From Pseudoalteromonas lipolytica (GTDB lineage: Bacteria; Pseudomonadota; Gammaproteobacteria; Enterobacterales; Alteromonadaceae), in the NCBI RefSeq assembly GCF_900116435.1, contig NZ_FPAZ01000001.1, forward strand, positions 111,426-175,425: a stretch of 64,000 bases of DNA, written 5' to 3'. The notes below the pieces were generated by a model. It was not told the DNA's origin, made no database searches, and was given only the letters and a program-made list of their open reading frames with translations. Shown one piece after another: positions 9,096 through 19,412 of this stretch. Numbering within the stretch: position 1 is the stretch's first letter; every line of letters begins with the position of its first letter. The translations under genes were made by a program, and so were the position numbers.

Positions 9096-9143
9096 CAACC
9101 ATGCTGCATGGGGTTGTTAAAATAGCGCTGGCATCCTGCCGGC
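9096..9143 (-). promoter_or_regulatory. rpsA leader hairpins
   Basis: The cmk-rpsA spacer holds two potential hairpins on the transcribed strand. One is GCCGGCA/TGCCAGC with a 3-nt loop (9127-9143, one G-U pair, then ATTTT). The other is an imperfect hairpin at 9096-9116 built on CCATG/CATGG. E. coli S1 represses its own mRNA through a structured leader, so an equivalent role is plausible. The first could also be a weak attenuator after cmk. Confidence 0.45.
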
Positions 9144-9155
9144 ACATTAAAAAGT

Positions 9156-9869
9156 TTACTTTTTAGCTTTAGGGAGCTTACCCGCAAGTACGGCTTCGTC
9201 GACTAAAGTAATAACTTTATCAAACACTTGCATTGCATTGAACTCGCTAGTATCGATTTCAATGGCATCTTTTGCAGGCACAAGCGGCGCAACTTCACGT
9301 GTCATATCACGGTGATCGCGTGCTTTTATGTCCTCAAGTAGACCACTTAGTGTAACATCTAGTCCACGATCGTTCAACTCAGCAAAGCGACGACGCGCAC
9401 GCTCCTCAGCAGTCGCTGTTAAATATATTTTTAATGGCGCGTCTGGAAACACAACCGTGCCCATATCGCGACCATCTGCAATTAATCCGCTTTCAGTACG
9501 AAACGCGCGTTGACGACGCAATAATGCTTCTCTTACGCGTGGTAAAGCAGCGACTTTTGAGGCTGCAGCACCAACTTCTTCGTTGCGAATTGTTGTTGTG
9601 ACGTCTTCGCCTTCTAGTACAATTTTAGACGTGTGTGTTTGGCTATCTACCAAAAACTGTACATCTAAGTTTGCAGCCAGCGGCACTAATGCATCTTCAT
9701 TGTCTAATTCAATTTGATGATGAAGTGCAGCAAGTGACAGCACACGATAAATCGCCCCGCTGTCTAATACATCCCAACCTAATTTCTCGGCTAACAAGCG
9801 ACAAACAGTTCCTTTACCTGAACCACTTGGGCCATCAATGGTGATTACGGGCATTAATAACGCCTGCAT
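9156..9869 (-). CDS. cmk: Cytidylate kinase
   Basis: A 237-residue P-loop NMP kinase that phosphorylates CMP and dCMP. The Walker A motif GPSGSGKG lies at residues 13-20. [13 protein letters not shown] and the LID region with [13 protein letters not shown] follow. I kept the ATG at 9869 because a perfect AGGAGG lies just upstream, although translation from Met6 would also leave an intact domain. The order aroA-cmk-rpsA is conserved. Confidence 0.96.
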   Translation of the reverse strand: MQALLMPVITIDGPSGSGKGTVCRLLAEKLGWDVLDSGAIYRVLSLAALHHQIELDNEDALVPLAANLDVQFLVDSQTHTSKIVLEGEDVTTTIRNEEVGAAASKVAALPRVREALLRRQRAFRTESGLIADGRDMGTVVFPDAPLKIYLTATAEERARRRFAELNDRGLDVTLSGLLEDIKARDHRDMTREVAPLVPAKDAIEIDTSEFNAMQVFDKVITLVDEAVLAGKLPKAKK

Positions 9870-9973
9870 TTATAACCTCCTGCAATGCACACCAAAATAA
9901 AACCGCAACATTATACGTCAGTTCTCGTAATAGATCCGCACTTTGAATGTAACTTTTTATATTTTCTTCTGTT

Positions 9974-11254
9974 TTATTGACTTGAGACAGACTCTAGTAC
10001 CTTGAAAAACGTTGGAAAAGTTTTATATGTACACTTAGGATCATTAATGGTTATTGGCTTACCGCCAACGGCCACCATCGCAAAGCACATGGCAATACGG
10101 TGATCATTGTATGTATCTATCGCTACATCATTAAATGTTTTTGGCGGTGTAATTTCGATGAAATCTTCACCTTCGACTACCTCAGCGCCCACTTTACGAA
10201 GTTCTGTCGCCATGGCGTACAAGCGGTCTGTTTCTTTTACACGCCAGTTATAGATATTGCGGATTGCAGTTGTACCTTTTGCGAATAACGCAACAGTGGC
10301 CAGTGTCATGGCCGCATCAGGAATAGCGTTTGCGTCGATATCAACCGCGTTAAGTTCACCTTTACGCACAACCAGCTTTTCATCGTACCAATCAATCTTA
10401 GCGCCCACTTGTTCCATCACTTTAGCAAAGCCAATGTCACCTTGAACAGACGCAGCACCAACACCGTTAATTTCTATTTCACCACCCGCTATTGCGGCAG
10501 CTGCAACAAAGTATGATGCGCTCGATGCATCACCTTCGACCATAATGCGCTCTAGTGCTTGGTATTGTTGGCACCCTTTTACATAAAATACTTCGTAGTT
10601 GTCGTGTTTAACTAACACACCAAAACGCTGCATAACATCTAAGGTAATATCAATATAAGGTTTTGATACTAACGTACCTTTAATACGGATTTCTGTATCA
10701 CCATTAAATAATGGCGCTGCCATTAATAAGGCCGTTAAAAACTGACTAGATATACTGCCGTCAATTTCAACTTGGCCGCCATTAATTTTACCGCCTTTAA
10801 TGGCCAGTGGTGGATAGTCTTTATGTTTTAAATATTCAACATCACCACCCAGCGCATGCAGAGCATCCACTAAATGCCCAATAGGACGCTCTTCCATACG
10901 TGGCTCACCGACAAGCTCATACTCGCCCTCTACAGCGGCAAGAACCGCTGTTAAAGGCCGATAAGCAGTGCCAGCATTGCCGAGAAATAACGGCTCGCTA
11001 GGTGTTAAGAATTTACCTGCTACCCCTTCAACGGTCGCAACGGTTTTATCGTCATTTAAGGTAACATTCACACCCAATAGTTTAAGTGCGCCTAACATAT
11101 GACGAATATCATCACTGTCTAGCAAATTTTCAACGACCGTGGTGCCCTGTGCAAGCGCCGCCAAAAGTAAAATACGATTTGATAAGCTCTTTGAGCCCGG
11201 CAGCGTGACACTGCCATTTACCTTTGAGATAGGTTCAAGACGAAGCTGTTCCAT
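9974..11254 (-). CDS. aroA: 3-phosphoshikimate 1-carboxyvinyltransferase (EPSP synthase)
   Basis: A 426-residue class I EPSP synthase of the shikimate pathway. It joins shikimate-3-phosphate and phosphoenolpyruvate, and is the target of glyphosate. Visible motifs are [17 protein letters not shown] at the N-terminus, [13 protein letters not shown] (E. coli has M where this has Y) and [12 protein letters not shown]. The open frame extends 32 codons upstream, but MEQLRLEPI aligns with the family start. The ATG at 11254 has an AAGGAGA site inside the end of serC and follows the serC stop by one base. Translational coupling to serC is expected. Confidence 0.96.
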   Translation of the reverse strand: MEQLRLEPISKVNGSVTLPGSKSLSNRILLLAALAQGTTVVENLLDSDDIRHMLGALKLLGVNVTLNDDKTVATVEGVAGKFLTPSEPLFLGNAGTAYRPLTAVLAAVEGEYELVGEPRMEERPIGHLVDALHALGGDVEYLKHKDYPPLAIKGGKINGGQVEIDGSISSQFLTALLMAAPLFNGDTEIRIKGTLVSKPYIDITLDVMQRFGVLVKHDNYEVFYVKGCQQYQALERIMVEGDASSASYFVAAAAIAGGEIEINGVGAASVQGDIGFAKVMEQVGAKIDWYDEKLVVRKGELNAVDIDANAIPDAAMTLATVALFAKGTTAIRNIYNWRVKETDRLYAMATELRKVGAEVVEGEDFIEITPPKTFNDVAIDTYNDHRIAMCFAMVAVGGKPITINDPKCTYKTFPTFFKVLESVSSQ

Positions 11255-11255
11255 A

Positions 11256-12344
11256 TTAGCTATTCTCCTTGGCGAATTTATCCATAAAATCAACCAAGGC
11301 TTGTACACCAGCAAGTGGCATTGCGTTATAAATACTTGCGCGCATACCACCTACAATGCGGTGGCCTTCGAGCGCCAGTAAACCCGCTTCTTTCGATTGT
11401 TTAATAAACTGGTCATTAAACGATTCATCGTTTAACCAAAATGGTACGTTCATACGCGATCGGCAATGCTTAGCAACTTTATTATTATAAAAATCTGAAT
11501 TGTCGATAAAGTTATACAGCAATTCTGCTTTGGCAATATTTTGCTCTTCCATGGCTTTTACGCCACCGTTTGCTTCTAACCATTCAAACACTTCTGCTGC
11601 TAAGTACCATGCAAATGTCGGTGGCGTGTTGTACATGCTGCCTTGCTTTGCTTCTAATGCGTAATCAAGAATACCTGGTTTTTCGAGACCTTCGCGCTCA
11701 AGCAACGTTTTACGAATAATAACAATTGCTAAACCCGATGGGCCGATGTTCTTTTGTGCGCCTGCATAAATGACATCGAACTGGTTTACGTCAATTTCGC
11801 GTGACAAAATTGTTGATGACATATCGGCGACTATTGGCGCAGATGGGTGTGAAGGCACGTCAAAAATCTCAATACCATCAACCGTTTCATTTGGGCAATA
11901 GTGAATGTATGACGCATCAGCTGGTAATTCCCAGCTTGTCGCTGGTTTAATTGAAAACTGGCCATTTTGCTGCTCGTCATTACGAACATTAATACTTGTC
12001 ACTGCAGTGAACTTTTCGGCTTCTTGTGTCGCGCCTTTTGACCACACACCGTTTTCACAATACACCGCGGGCTTATCTGCTAAATGCAAATTTAGTGGTA
12101 CAGCACTAAATTGGCCTCGGCCACCGCCATGCATAAATAAAACTTCAAATTCGTCACTGATATTCATTAGACGACGTAAGCTTGCTTCACATTTTGCTGT
12201 AAGCTCTAAAAAGTCGCTACTACGATGGCTGATTTCCATCACAGATACGCCTAAACCTTGCCAATCTATAAATTCTTTTTGTGCTTTTTGCATTACTGCC
12301 GGCGGTAACATTGCCGGTCCTGCACAAAAATTATATTTAGTCAT
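11256..12344 (-). CDS. serC: Phosphoserine aminotransferase
   Basis: A 362-residue PLP-dependent class V aminotransferase that makes phosphoserine for serine and pyridoxine synthesis. It begins [13 protein letters not shown]. The PLP lysine lies in [13 protein letters not shown], and the C-terminus has [18 protein letters not shown]. Length is standard. serC-aroA is a conserved operon, here with one base between stop and start. Confidence 0.97.
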   Translation of the reverse strand: MTKYNFCAGPAMLPPAVMQKAQKEFIDWQGLGVSVMEISHRSSDFLELTAKCEASLRRLMNISDEFEVLFMHGGGRGQFSAVPLNLHLADKPAVYCENGVWSKGATQEAEKFTAVTSINVRNDEQQNGQFSIKPATSWELPADASYIHYCPNETVDGIEIFDVPSHPSAPIVADMSSTILSREIDVNQFDVIYAGAQKNIGPSGLAIVIIRKTLLEREGLEKPGILDYALEAKQGSMYNTPPTFAWYLAAEVFEWLEANGGVKAMEEQNIAKAELLYNFIDNSDFYNNKVAKHCRSRMNVPFWLNDESFNDQFIKQSKEAGLLALEGHRIVGGMRASIYNAMPLAGVQALVDFMDKFAKENS

Positions 12345-12377
12345 TACTTTGCCTCATTCCAGTAATTATAGTGCGGA

Positions 12378-12404
12378 TAAAAAAAGCGGCCGAAGCCGCT
12401 TTTT
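12378..12404 (-). terminator. Terminator of gyrA with UUCG tetraloop
   Basis: A 10-bp perfect stem (AAAAAGCGGC/GCCGCTTTTT) lies just past the gyrA stop. On the minus strand the loop is TTCG, a very stable tetraloop, and a T run follows. Confidence 0.9.
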
Positions 12405-12413
12405 AAATCAATG

Positions 12414-15110
12414 TTACTCTGAAGGTGGGTTATCAACCGTTTCTTCAGTATGTGTATCGACTACTTCAACGCCCTCGCCTTCGATGGCTTCAAGCTCATC
12501 AACTTCGATTTCTTCGATACGTTGTAAACCAACTACTTGCTCTTCGTCAATAGTTCGTATCAAAATAACGCCCTGCGTATTACGACCAACCGTAGAAACC
12601 TCATTAACACGAGTACGAACAAGCGTACCGCGATTAGAGATAATCATGATTTCGTCGTTTTCATCAACTTGTACTGCACCAACCACTGCGCCATTACGCT
12701 CGCTTACTTTGATTGATACAACACCTTGTGTTGCACGGCTCTTCGATGGGTAATCGGCAAGTGCTGTACGCTTACCATAACCATTTTCAGTCACGGTGAG
12801 GATTGCACCGTCTGTCTTAGGCACAATTAACGACACAACGCGTTGGTCGTCTGCCATCTTAATACCACGCACACCGGTTGCAGTACGACCCATTGGGCGT
12901 ACACCTTTGAAGCGGATTTCAGGGTTACCCTCTTCATCAAGTACCGGATTGCCATTTTCATCAACGACGGTCGACTCTTCCGCTTCTTTAAAGCGTACTA
13001 CCTTGCCTGCGTCTGTGAATAGCATGATTTCGTTTGTACCATCAGTGATATCAACACCAATTAGGCTATCGCCTTCATTTAGGTTGACCGCAATGATACC
13101 GCTTGCACGTTGACGGCTATAAGCTGTTAATGGTGTTTTCTTAACTGTACCAAATGCTGTAGCCATGAAGATGTATTTATCTTCTTCGTACTCACGTACA
13201 GGTAGAATTGCAGTAATACGTTCGTCAGCTTCAAGTGGCAGTAAGTTCACAATTGGCTTACCACGCGCTGCACGGCTGGCAAGTGGTAATTGGTATACTT
13301 TCAGCCAGTATAAACGACCAGCAGTCGAGAAGCACAGAATCGTATCGTGTGTATTTGCAACAAGGAGACGTTCAATGAAATCTTCATCTTTCATCTTCGT
13401 TGCTGATTTACCTTTACCACCACGACGTTGTGCTTCGTAGTCTGATAATGGCTGATACTTCACATACCCTTCATGAGAAAGCGTTACGACAACGTCTTCT
13501 TCATTAATTAAGTCTTCAAGGCTGATATCGTGAGCTGCTGCACTGATTTCTGTACGGCGCTCGTCGCCATATTGTTCTTTAATTTCAACTAGTTCGTCGC
13601 GAATAACTTCCATAAGGCGATCTGGGGTTGAAAGGATATAAAGTAGTTCAGCAATAAGATCGAGTAGTGTTTGGTACTCGTCTAAGATCTTCTCATGCTC
13701 AAGACCCGTTAGTTTGTGTAAACGTAGGTCAAGGATCGCCTGTGCTTGTTGCTCAGATAAATAGTACTCACCATCACGAATACCTAGCTCTGGTGCTAGC
13801 CAATCAGGACGCGCTACATTTTCTTCACCGGCTTTTTCAAGCATGGCTTTAACAGTGCCTAGTTCCCAAGACCTTGCTGTTAAAGCTGCTTTTGCTTCAG
13901 CAGGCGTAGGTGATTTACGAATTAACTCAATGATTGGGTCGATATTCGCAAGGGCAATCGCTAAGCCTTCAAGCGTATGGGCACGGTCACGGGCTTTGCG
14001 TAAATCAAATACCGTACGACGGGTTACTACTTCGCGGCGGTGAATGATAAATGCTTCAAGCATTTCTTTTAAGTTGAAACACTTAGGCTGGTTGTTATCA
14101 AGTGCAACCATATTCATACCAAACACGGTTTGTAACTGTGTTTGTGCATAAAGGTTATTCAGAATAACTTCACCTACATCACCACGTTTAATCTCGATAA
14201 CGATACGCATACCGTCTTTATCTGATTCATCACGGAGTGCGCTAATGCCTTCAATTTTTTTGTCTTTAACAAGTTCAGCGATTTTTTCAATCAAGCGTGC
14301 TTTGTTAACTTGGTACGGAATTTCGTGGACGATGATCGTTTCACGACCCGTTTTTTCGTCTACTTCAATTTCTGCGCGTGCGCGGATGTACACTTTACCA
14401 CGACCCGTTAGGTAAGCTTGCTCTATGCCTTTCTTACCATTAATGATCGCGGCTGTAGGGAAATCTGGACCTGGGATATATTCAATCAGATCAGCAATTG
14501 TCATATCTGGGTTTTGGATCAGTGCCAAACACCCATTAATAACTTCAGTTAAGTTATGTGGCGGAATGTTCGTCGCCATACCAACCGCAATACCCGATGA
14601 ACCATTCACTAATAAGTTAGGTACTTTCGTCGGTAATACGTCAGGAATTTGCTCCGTACCATCATAGTTAGGTACGTAATCAACCGTTTCTTTTTCGAGG
14701 TCGGCTAATAGCTCATGTGACATTTTTGCCATACGGACTTCCGTATAACGCATTGCTGCCGCAGAGTCACCGTCAACTGAACCAAAGTTACCTTGGCCAT
14801 CAACAAGCATATAGCGTAACGAGAAAGGCTGCGCCATACGTACGATGGTGTCATATACCGCGCTGTCGCCATGTGGGTGGTACTTACCGATTACATCACC
14901 AACAACACGTGCTGATTTTTTGTAAGGCTTATTCCAATCATTATTGAGTTCGTTCATTGCGAATAAAACACGACGGTGAACAGGTTTTAGACCATCACGT
15001 ACGTCTGGCAATGCACGTCCTACAATTACGCTCATTGCGTAATCAAGGTAGGAGTTTTTTAATTCATCTTCAATATTGACTGGCAGAATTTCATTGGCGA
15101 GATCAGTCAT
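12414..15110 (-). CDS. gyrA: DNA gyrase subunit A
   Basis: An 898-residue type IIA topoisomerase subunit. The active-site tyrosine is Tyr122 in [11 protein letters not shown]. The quinolone-determining region [11 protein letters not shown] has wild-type Ser83 and Asp87. The C-terminal beta-pinwheel carries the GyrA box QRRGGKG and six blade motifs, then an acidic tail. The length is slightly above E. coli (875) because of an insertion near [15 protein letters not shown]. It is divergent from ubiG, as in E. coli. Confidence 0.98.
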   Translation of the reverse strand: MTDLANEILPVNIEDELKNSYLDYAMSVIVGRALPDVRDGLKPVHRRVLFAMNELNNDWNKPYKKSARVVGDVIGKYHPHGDSAVYDTIVRMAQPFSLRYMLVDGQGNFGSVDGDSAAAMRYTEVRMAKMSHELLADLEKETVDYVPNYDGTEQIPDVLPTKVPNLLVNGSSGIAVGMATNIPPHNLTEVINGCLALIQNPDMTIADLIEYIPGPDFPTAAIINGKKGIEQAYLTGRGKVYIRARAEIEVDEKTGRETIIVHEIPYQVNKARLIEKIAELVKDKKIEGISALRDESDKDGMRIVIEIKRGDVGEVILNNLYAQTQLQTVFGMNMVALDNNQPKCFNLKEMLEAFIIHRREVVTRRTVFDLRKARDRAHTLEGLAIALANIDPIIELIRKSPTPAEAKAALTARSWELGTVKAMLEKAGEENVARPDWLAPELGIRDGEYYLSEQQAQAILDLRLHKLTGLEHEKILDEYQTLLDLIAELLYILSTPDRLMEVIRDELVEIKEQYGDERRTEISAAAHDISLEDLINEEDVVVTLSHEGYVKYQPLSDYEAQRRGGKGKSATKMKDEDFIERLLVANTHDTILCFSTAGRLYWLKVYQLPLASRAARGKPIVNLLPLEADERITAILPVREYEEDKYIFMATAFGTVKKTPLTAYSRQRASGIIAVNLNEGDSLIGVDITDGTNEIMLFTDAGKVVRFKEAEESTVVDENGNPVLDEEGNPEIRFKGVRPMGRTATGVRGIKMADDQRVVSLIVPKTDGAILTVTENGYGKRTALADYPSKSRATQGVVSIKVSERNGAVVGAVQVDENDEIMIISNRGTLVRTRVNEVSTVGRNTQGVILIRTIDEEQVVGLQRIEEIEVDELEAIEGEGVEVVDTHTEETVDNPPSE

Positions 15111-15286
15111 TTGATTTCACATTCCTTCAGTATTGACTCATAAAGAGGCAAAGCGCCGCCTTTAGAGCTTTAGTTATTATTTCATGACCATGCTACCACA
15201 ATTAATTTAGATTTACAGGCGCTAAATCTTTGCGATTTATTAATTTACCCCTATATAATGGCCTCAGATTGACGAGGAAGTTTTTT

Positions 15287-15997
15287 ATGACCGAACATCA
15301 AAATGTAGATAATGCAGAAATTGCAAAGTTTGAAGCCATCGCTGAACGTTGGTGGGACCGCGACGGAGAGTTCAAACCTCTTCATGAAATAAATCCTCTT
15401 CGCTTGGATTTTGTTGCCGACAAAGTTGGCGGCTTATTTGATAAAGAAACCTTAGATGTTGGCTGTGGTGGCGGCATTTTAAGTGAAAGCATGGCACGCA
15501 TGGGAGCTAAAGTAACAGGCATAGATATGGGTCAAGAGCCATTAACCGTTGCTAAGTTACACAGTTTAGAAACCGGTATCCCTGTTGATTATATGAAAGT
15601 ACCGGCTGAAGAGTTTGCTAAAGAGCACCCTGCTCGCTTTGATGTAATCACCTGTATGGAAATGTTAGAGCACGTGCCAGACCCTGCTTCTATCATCCGT
15701 GCGGTCGCTGAGCTTGCAAAACCTGGCGCAGATGTATTCTTTTCGACATTAAATAAAACACCTAAAGCGTATTTATACGCCATTGTGGGTGCTGAAAAGT
15801 TATTAAAAATGGTGCCCGAAGGCACGCACGACCACAAAAAGTTTATAAAACCCGCCCAATTAATTGCATGGGCAGAAGACGCAGGCTTAAAAGTAAGAGC
15901 AAGCACAGGCCTCAGCTATAATCCATTTTCTAAGCAATACAGTTTAAATGACGATGTGAGTGTTAATTACATTCTTCATTTTGAGAAACTTGCCTAA
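15287..15997 (+). CDS. ubiG: Ubiquinone biosynthesis O-methyltransferase
   Basis: A 236-residue SAM-dependent methyltransferase that carries out both O-methylations in ubiquinone synthesis. The SAM motif I is [22 protein letters not shown] and [12 protein letters not shown] follow. The frame is open from 15230, but the ATG at 15287 has the GAGGAAG ribosome site and gives the standard [17 protein letters not shown]-terminus. It overlaps the next gene by one base. It is divergent from gyrA. Confidence 0.96.
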   Translation: MTEHQNVDNAEIAKFEAIAERWWDRDGEFKPLHEINPLRLDFVADKVGGLFDKETLDVGCGGGILSESMARMGAKVTGIDMGQEPLTVAKLHSLETGIPVDYMKVPAEEFAKEHPARFDVITCMEMLEHVPDPASIIRAVAELAKPGADVFFSTLNKTPKAYLYAIVGAEKLLKMVPEGTHDHKKFIKPAQLIAWAEDAGLKVRASTGLSYNPFSKQYSLNDDVSVNYILHFEKLA

Positions 15998-16668
15998 TGG
16001 CTGGTTGTAATCCTGATATCGCTTTTGATGCCTTTATTTTTGATTTAGATGGCACATTACTCGATACTGCGGATGACCTTGGCGGCGCATTAAATCGCGT
16101 ATTAGCAGATGCGAATATCGCGCCTGTTGATAAAAGCATTTATCGCCCAGCAGCGTCAAATGGGGCCAATGCATTATTAGAGGTCGGCTTTGGTGATAAA
16201 TGGCCCGACGTTGAACAATTAGCATTAAGGCAGCAACTGCTCGACTATTATGCAGAAGACATTGCGATTCATAGCAAGTGCTTTAATGGCATTGAGCAAC
16301 TTCTCGCCTCACTTGAGCAAAACAGCATTAAATGGGGGATCATGACCAATAAGCCCGGCTTTTTAACCGAGCCATTGGTGCAAGCTATCCCAAGCCTTGC
16401 TAATGCCATGGCTGTCGTGAGTGGTGATACCTTAGCAGTTGCTAAACCATCGCCAGAGCCACTTATTCATACTGCAAACATGCTCGATGTTGATCCAACG
16501 CGTTGCTTATACATAGGTGATGCCGAACGCGACATACAAGCAGCAAAAGCTGCCAATATGTACAGTGCAACTGCACTTTGGGGTTATATACCAAGTGTGG
16601 ATACCGCACTGAGCTGGGGCGCAGATTTTAACTGGCAATCTCCAACTGATGGATTTATCCATATATAG
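15997..16668 (+). CDS. HAD phosphatase, MupP/phosphoglycolate phosphatase type
   Basis: A 223-residue haloacid-dehalogenase-family phosphatase. Motif I is DLDGTLLDT, motif II includes MTNKP, and motifs III/IV are KPSPEP and YIGDAERDI. A helical cap lies between. It starts one base into the ubiG stop codon, so it is cotranslated. Position after ubiG, and phrases such as HSKCFNGI and IKWGIMTNKPGF, match Pseudomonas MupP, the N-acetylmuramate-6-phosphate phosphatase of peptidoglycan recycling. The family is often annotated simply as Gph, so the substrate is unproven. Confidence 0.85.
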   Translation: MAGCNPDIAFDAFIFDLDGTLLDTADDLGGALNRVLADANIAPVDKSIYRPAASNGANALLEVGFGDKWPDVEQLALRQQLLDYYAEDIAIHSKCFNGIEQLLASLEQNSIKWGIMTNKPGFLTEPLVQAIPSLANAMAVVSGDTLAVAKPSPEPLIHTANMLDVDPTRCLYIGDAERDIQAAKAANMYSATALWGYIPSVDTALSWGADFNWQSPTDGFIHI

Positions 16669-16686
16669 TGTTAGTTTTAAGTTAAA

Positions 16687-16702
16687 ACACCATATATTGT
16701 GA
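16687..16702. promoter_or_regulatory. NrdR-like box, distal
   Basis: ACACCATATATTGTGA fits the NrdR consensus (ACAC, 8 bp AT-rich, GTGT-like) at nearly every position. It lies 19 bp past the phosphatase stop and 222 bp upstream of the proximal pair, so it may be an auxiliary operator or chance. Confidence 0.5.
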
Positions 16703-16851
16703 TTGGGTTGAGTTTTAAGCAAACTTTGTTGATAAAAAAAACAGTCAGAAATTATTTTTAAAAACGATAATTTTTGTAGATCTTGAGTTGATTTTTACAA
16801 ATTTCATCATCAATGAATGATCAAAGGTTAATGCTCACTAACACAATTCGT

Positions 16852-16871
16852 TTATCCAATAGTTATCCACA
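16852..16871 (+). promoter_or_regulatory. Tandem DnaA boxes upstream of nrdA
   Basis: TTATCCAAT (16852-16860) and the perfect box TTATCCACA (16863-16871) lie 11 bp apart in the same orientation. DnaA is known to regulate nrdAB in E. coli through boxes in its promoter region, so a similar role is likely here. Confidence 0.7.
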
Positions 16872-16902
16872 AAATGGGGCATTTCTATCCCTTGCAAATG
16901 AT

Positions 16903-16934
16903 CGCAGACCACACTATCTTGTGATCTGCGTTTT
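16903..16934 (+). other. Hairpin overlapping the proximal NrdR box
   Basis: CGCAGA (16903-16908) pairs with TCTGCG (16925-16930), and CACA with TGTG inside. There is one mismatch, a 6-nt loop and TTTT after the stem. It could be the terminator of the ubiG-phosphatase operon, with the NrdR box embedded in it. No better terminator is seen in the 389-bp spacer. Confidence 0.5.
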
Positions 16935-16955
16935 AAAGAACACCAGATATTGTGG
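16909..16955. promoter_or_regulatory. Pair of NrdR boxes upstream of nrdA
   Basis: CCACACTATCTTGTGA (16909-16924) and ACACCAGATATTGTGG (16940-16955) are 16-bp NrdR-type palindromes. The second in reverse complement matches the first at 13 of 16 positions. Their starts are 31 bp apart, the three-turn phasing usual for paired NrdR boxes, so ATP/dATP-dependent repression by NrdR is expected. A possible -35 (TTGACT, 16971) lies just downstream, but no -10 at ideal spacing is clear. Confidence 0.72.
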
Positions 16956-17057
16956 CTAAATGTTATTCAATTGACTCATGCTGGTGCTAATAATAATTAT
17001 AATTAAGAATACCTTTGTCACTAAAAATATAATTTCCCAAGGAATACAGGCAAAACT

Positions 17058-19343
17058 ATGAACCAACAGCTATCTGTAAGCAAACGTGACGGCCGTAAAG
17101 AGTCACTTGATCTAGATAAGATCCATCGCGTCATCGCTTGGGCCGCCGAAGGTCTAAATAATGTGTCTGTGTCACAAGTTGAATTGAAATCACATATTCA
17201 ATTTTACGATGGCATTCGTACTGACGACATTCACGAAACTATCATTAAAGCAGCAGCCGATCAGATCTCTAAAGATACCCCTGATTATCAATACCTTGCT
17301 GCTCGTTTAGCTGTATTCCATTTACGTAAGAAAGCGTATGGTCAATTTGAGCCGCCGCGTTTATACGACCACATTACAAAACTGGTTGAAGACAAACGTT
17401 ATGATCAACACTTACTCGTTGATTACACTGAGCAAGAAATTGACGAGTTAGATGCGTATATTGATCATAACCGTGATCTAAACTTCAGCTATGCCGCTGT
17501 AAAGCAGCTTGAAGGGAAATACCTAGTACAGAACCGTGTAACGGGTGAAATTTACGAAAGCGCGCAGTTTTTATATATCTTAGTGGCAGCGAGCTTATTC
17601 TCTGACTACCCTCGAGAAACACGCCTTGATTACATCAAGCGCTTTTATGACGCGGTTTCGACATTCAAAATTTCATTGCCGACTCCTATTATGGCTGGTG
17701 TGCGTACACCTACGCGTCAATTTAGTTCATGTGTACTGATTGAGTGTGGTGATAGCCTTGATTCAATTAATGCGACATCATCTGCGATTGTAAAATACGT
17801 ATCACAACGTGCAGGTATTGGTATTAATGCGGGCCGTATTCGTGCTTTAGGTAGCCCAATCCGTAACGGTGAAGCATACCATACTGGGTGTATTCCATTT
17901 TATAAACACTTCCAAACGGCGGTTAAGAGCTGTTCTCAAGGCGGTGTCCGTGGTGGTGCAGCAACCCTATTCTACCCGCTGTGGCATTTAGAAGTTGAAA
18001 ACTTATTAGTCCTTAAAAATAACCGTGGTGTTGATGACAACCGTGTTCGTCATCTAGATTACGGTGTACAGTTCAACAAATTAATGTACAGCCGTTTAAT
18101 TAAAGACGACTACATTACTTTATTCAGCCCATCAGACGTACCGGGTCTTTACGATGCATTCTTCGAAGACCAAGCTAAATTTGATGAGCTATACGTAAAA
18201 TACGAGCAAGATGAGTCGATTCGTAAAAAACGTATTAAAGCGATTGAGCTGTTCTCAATGTTCGCACAAGAGCGTGCTAGTACAGGTCGTATTTACTTAC
18301 AAAACGTTGACCACTGTAATACTCATAGCCCGTTTATCTCAACGGTAGCACCGATCCGTCAGTCTAACTTATGTTTAGAAATTGCATTACCGACTAAGCC
18401 ACTTAGTAACGTAATGGACGAAGAAGGCGAAATCGCACTGTGTACACTTTCTGCATTCAACTTAGGTGCAATTGAGTCACTTGATGAGTTAGAAGAGCTT
18501 GCTGAACTTGCAGTACGTGCGCTTGATAACTTACTTGATTTCCAAGACTACCCTGTCCCTGCAGCGAAAAACGCAACCATGGGTCGTCGCACGTTAGGTA
18601 TTGGTGTCATCAACTACGCATACTACCTTGCTAAAAACGGTAAACGTTATTCTGACGGTAGTGCAAATGCATTAACGCACCAAACATTTGAAGCAATTCA
18701 ATATTATTTAATGAAAGCATCAAATGAGCTTGCTAAAGAACGTGGTGCTTGCCCTAAATTTAATGAAACAACGTACTCGCAAGGTATTATGCCAACAGAT
18801 ACGTACAAGCGCGACCTTGACCAAATCTGTGATGAACCTCTTCACTTAGATTGGGATACACTGCGCGCAAACATTAAAGAACATGGTATGCGTAACTCAA
18901 CATTGTCGGCATTAATGCCATCAGAGACTTCATCACAAATCTCTAATGCAACAAATGGTATTGAGCCACCGCGTGGACACATCAGTGTTAAAGCAAGTAA
19001 AGATGGTATCTTGAAACAAGTAGTACCAGAGTATGAGCGCCTAAAAGACAATTATGAGCTACTTTGGGATATCCCATCAAACGATGGTTATCTGCAATTA
19101 GTGGGCATCATGCAGAAGTTCGTTGACCAAACGATCTCTGCGAATACAAATTATGATCCATCTAAGTACGAAGGCGGTAAAGTACCTATGAAGGTGCTTT
19201 TAAAAGACCTCCTTTCAGCATATAAACTGGGTGTTAAAACGTTGTATTACCATAACACCCGTGATGGCGCTTCAGATGCTCAAGATGAGCTTACACCTGA
19301 GGTGGAAGATGATGGTTGTGCAGGCGGTGCTTGTAAAATCTAA
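17058..19343 (+). CDS. nrdA: Class Ia ribonucleoside-diphosphate reductase, alpha subunit
   Basis: A 761-residue NrdA, the large subunit that reduces NDPs to dNDPs. An N-terminal ATP-cone (about residues 1-95, KRDGRKESLDLDKIHR) mediates dATP inhibition. The catalytic barrel contains SSCVLIECGDS, NLCLEIALPT and the finger loop with LCTLSAFNLGA. The C-terminal swinging cysteines are in CAGGACKI. Length equals E. coli NrdA. The leader carries NrdR and DnaA boxes. Confidence 0.98.
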   Translation: MNQQLSVSKRDGRKESLDLDKIHRVIAWAAEGLNNVSVSQVELKSHIQFYDGIRTDDIHETIIKAAADQISKDTPDYQYLAARLAVFHLRKKAYGQFEPPRLYDHITKLVEDKRYDQHLLVDYTEQEIDELDAYIDHNRDLNFSYAAVKQLEGKYLVQNRVTGEIYESAQFLYILVAASLFSDYPRETRLDYIKRFYDAVSTFKISLPTPIMAGVRTPTRQFSSCVLIECGDSLDSINATSSAIVKYVSQRAGIGINAGRIRALGSPIRNGEAYHTGCIPFYKHFQTAVKSCSQGGVRGGAATLFYPLWHLEVENLLVLKNNRGVDDNRVRHLDYGVQFNKLMYSRLIKDDYITLFSPSDVPGLYDAFFEDQAKFDELYVKYEQDESIRKKRIKAIELFSMFAQERASTGRIYLQNVDHCNTHSPFISTVAPIRQSNLCLEIALPTKPLSNVMDEEGEIALCTLSAFNLGAIESLDELEELAELAVRALDNLLDFQDYPVPAAKNATMGRRTLGIGVINYAYYLAKNGKRYSDGSANALTHQTFEAIQYYLMKASNELAKERGACPKFNETTYSQGIMPTDTYKRDLDQICDEPLHLDWDTLRANIKEHGMRNSTLSALMPSETSSQISNATNGIEPPRGHISVKASKDGILKQVVPEYERLKDNYELLWDIPSNDGYLQLVGIMQKFVDQTISANTNYDPSKYEGGKVPMKVLLKDLLSAYKLGVKTLYYHNTRDGASDAQDELTPEVEDDGCAGGACKI

Positions 19344-19362
19344 TTAAATTAATAACATACAC

Positions 19363-19386
19363 AAGCGGGCTCCTTAGCCCGCTTTG
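19363..19386 (+). terminator. GC-rich hairpin between nrdA and nrdB
   Basis: A 9-bp perfect stem (AAGCGGGCT/AGCCCGCTT) with a CCTT loop and a short T tract (TTTG) lies in the 69-bp nrdA-nrdB spacer. It looks like a partial terminator or an mRNA-stabilising hairpin that sets the alpha:beta ratio. Confidence 0.65.
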
Positions 19387-19412
19387 TCCTGACTGTTTTT
19401 TGAGTATTCACT

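Noticed and set aside
11905..12753. 282-codon frame antisense to serC and gyrA
   Set aside because: It spans the gyrA terminator and both gene ends, is Ser/Thr-rich low-complexity sequence typical of antisense frames, and overlaps two certain genes.
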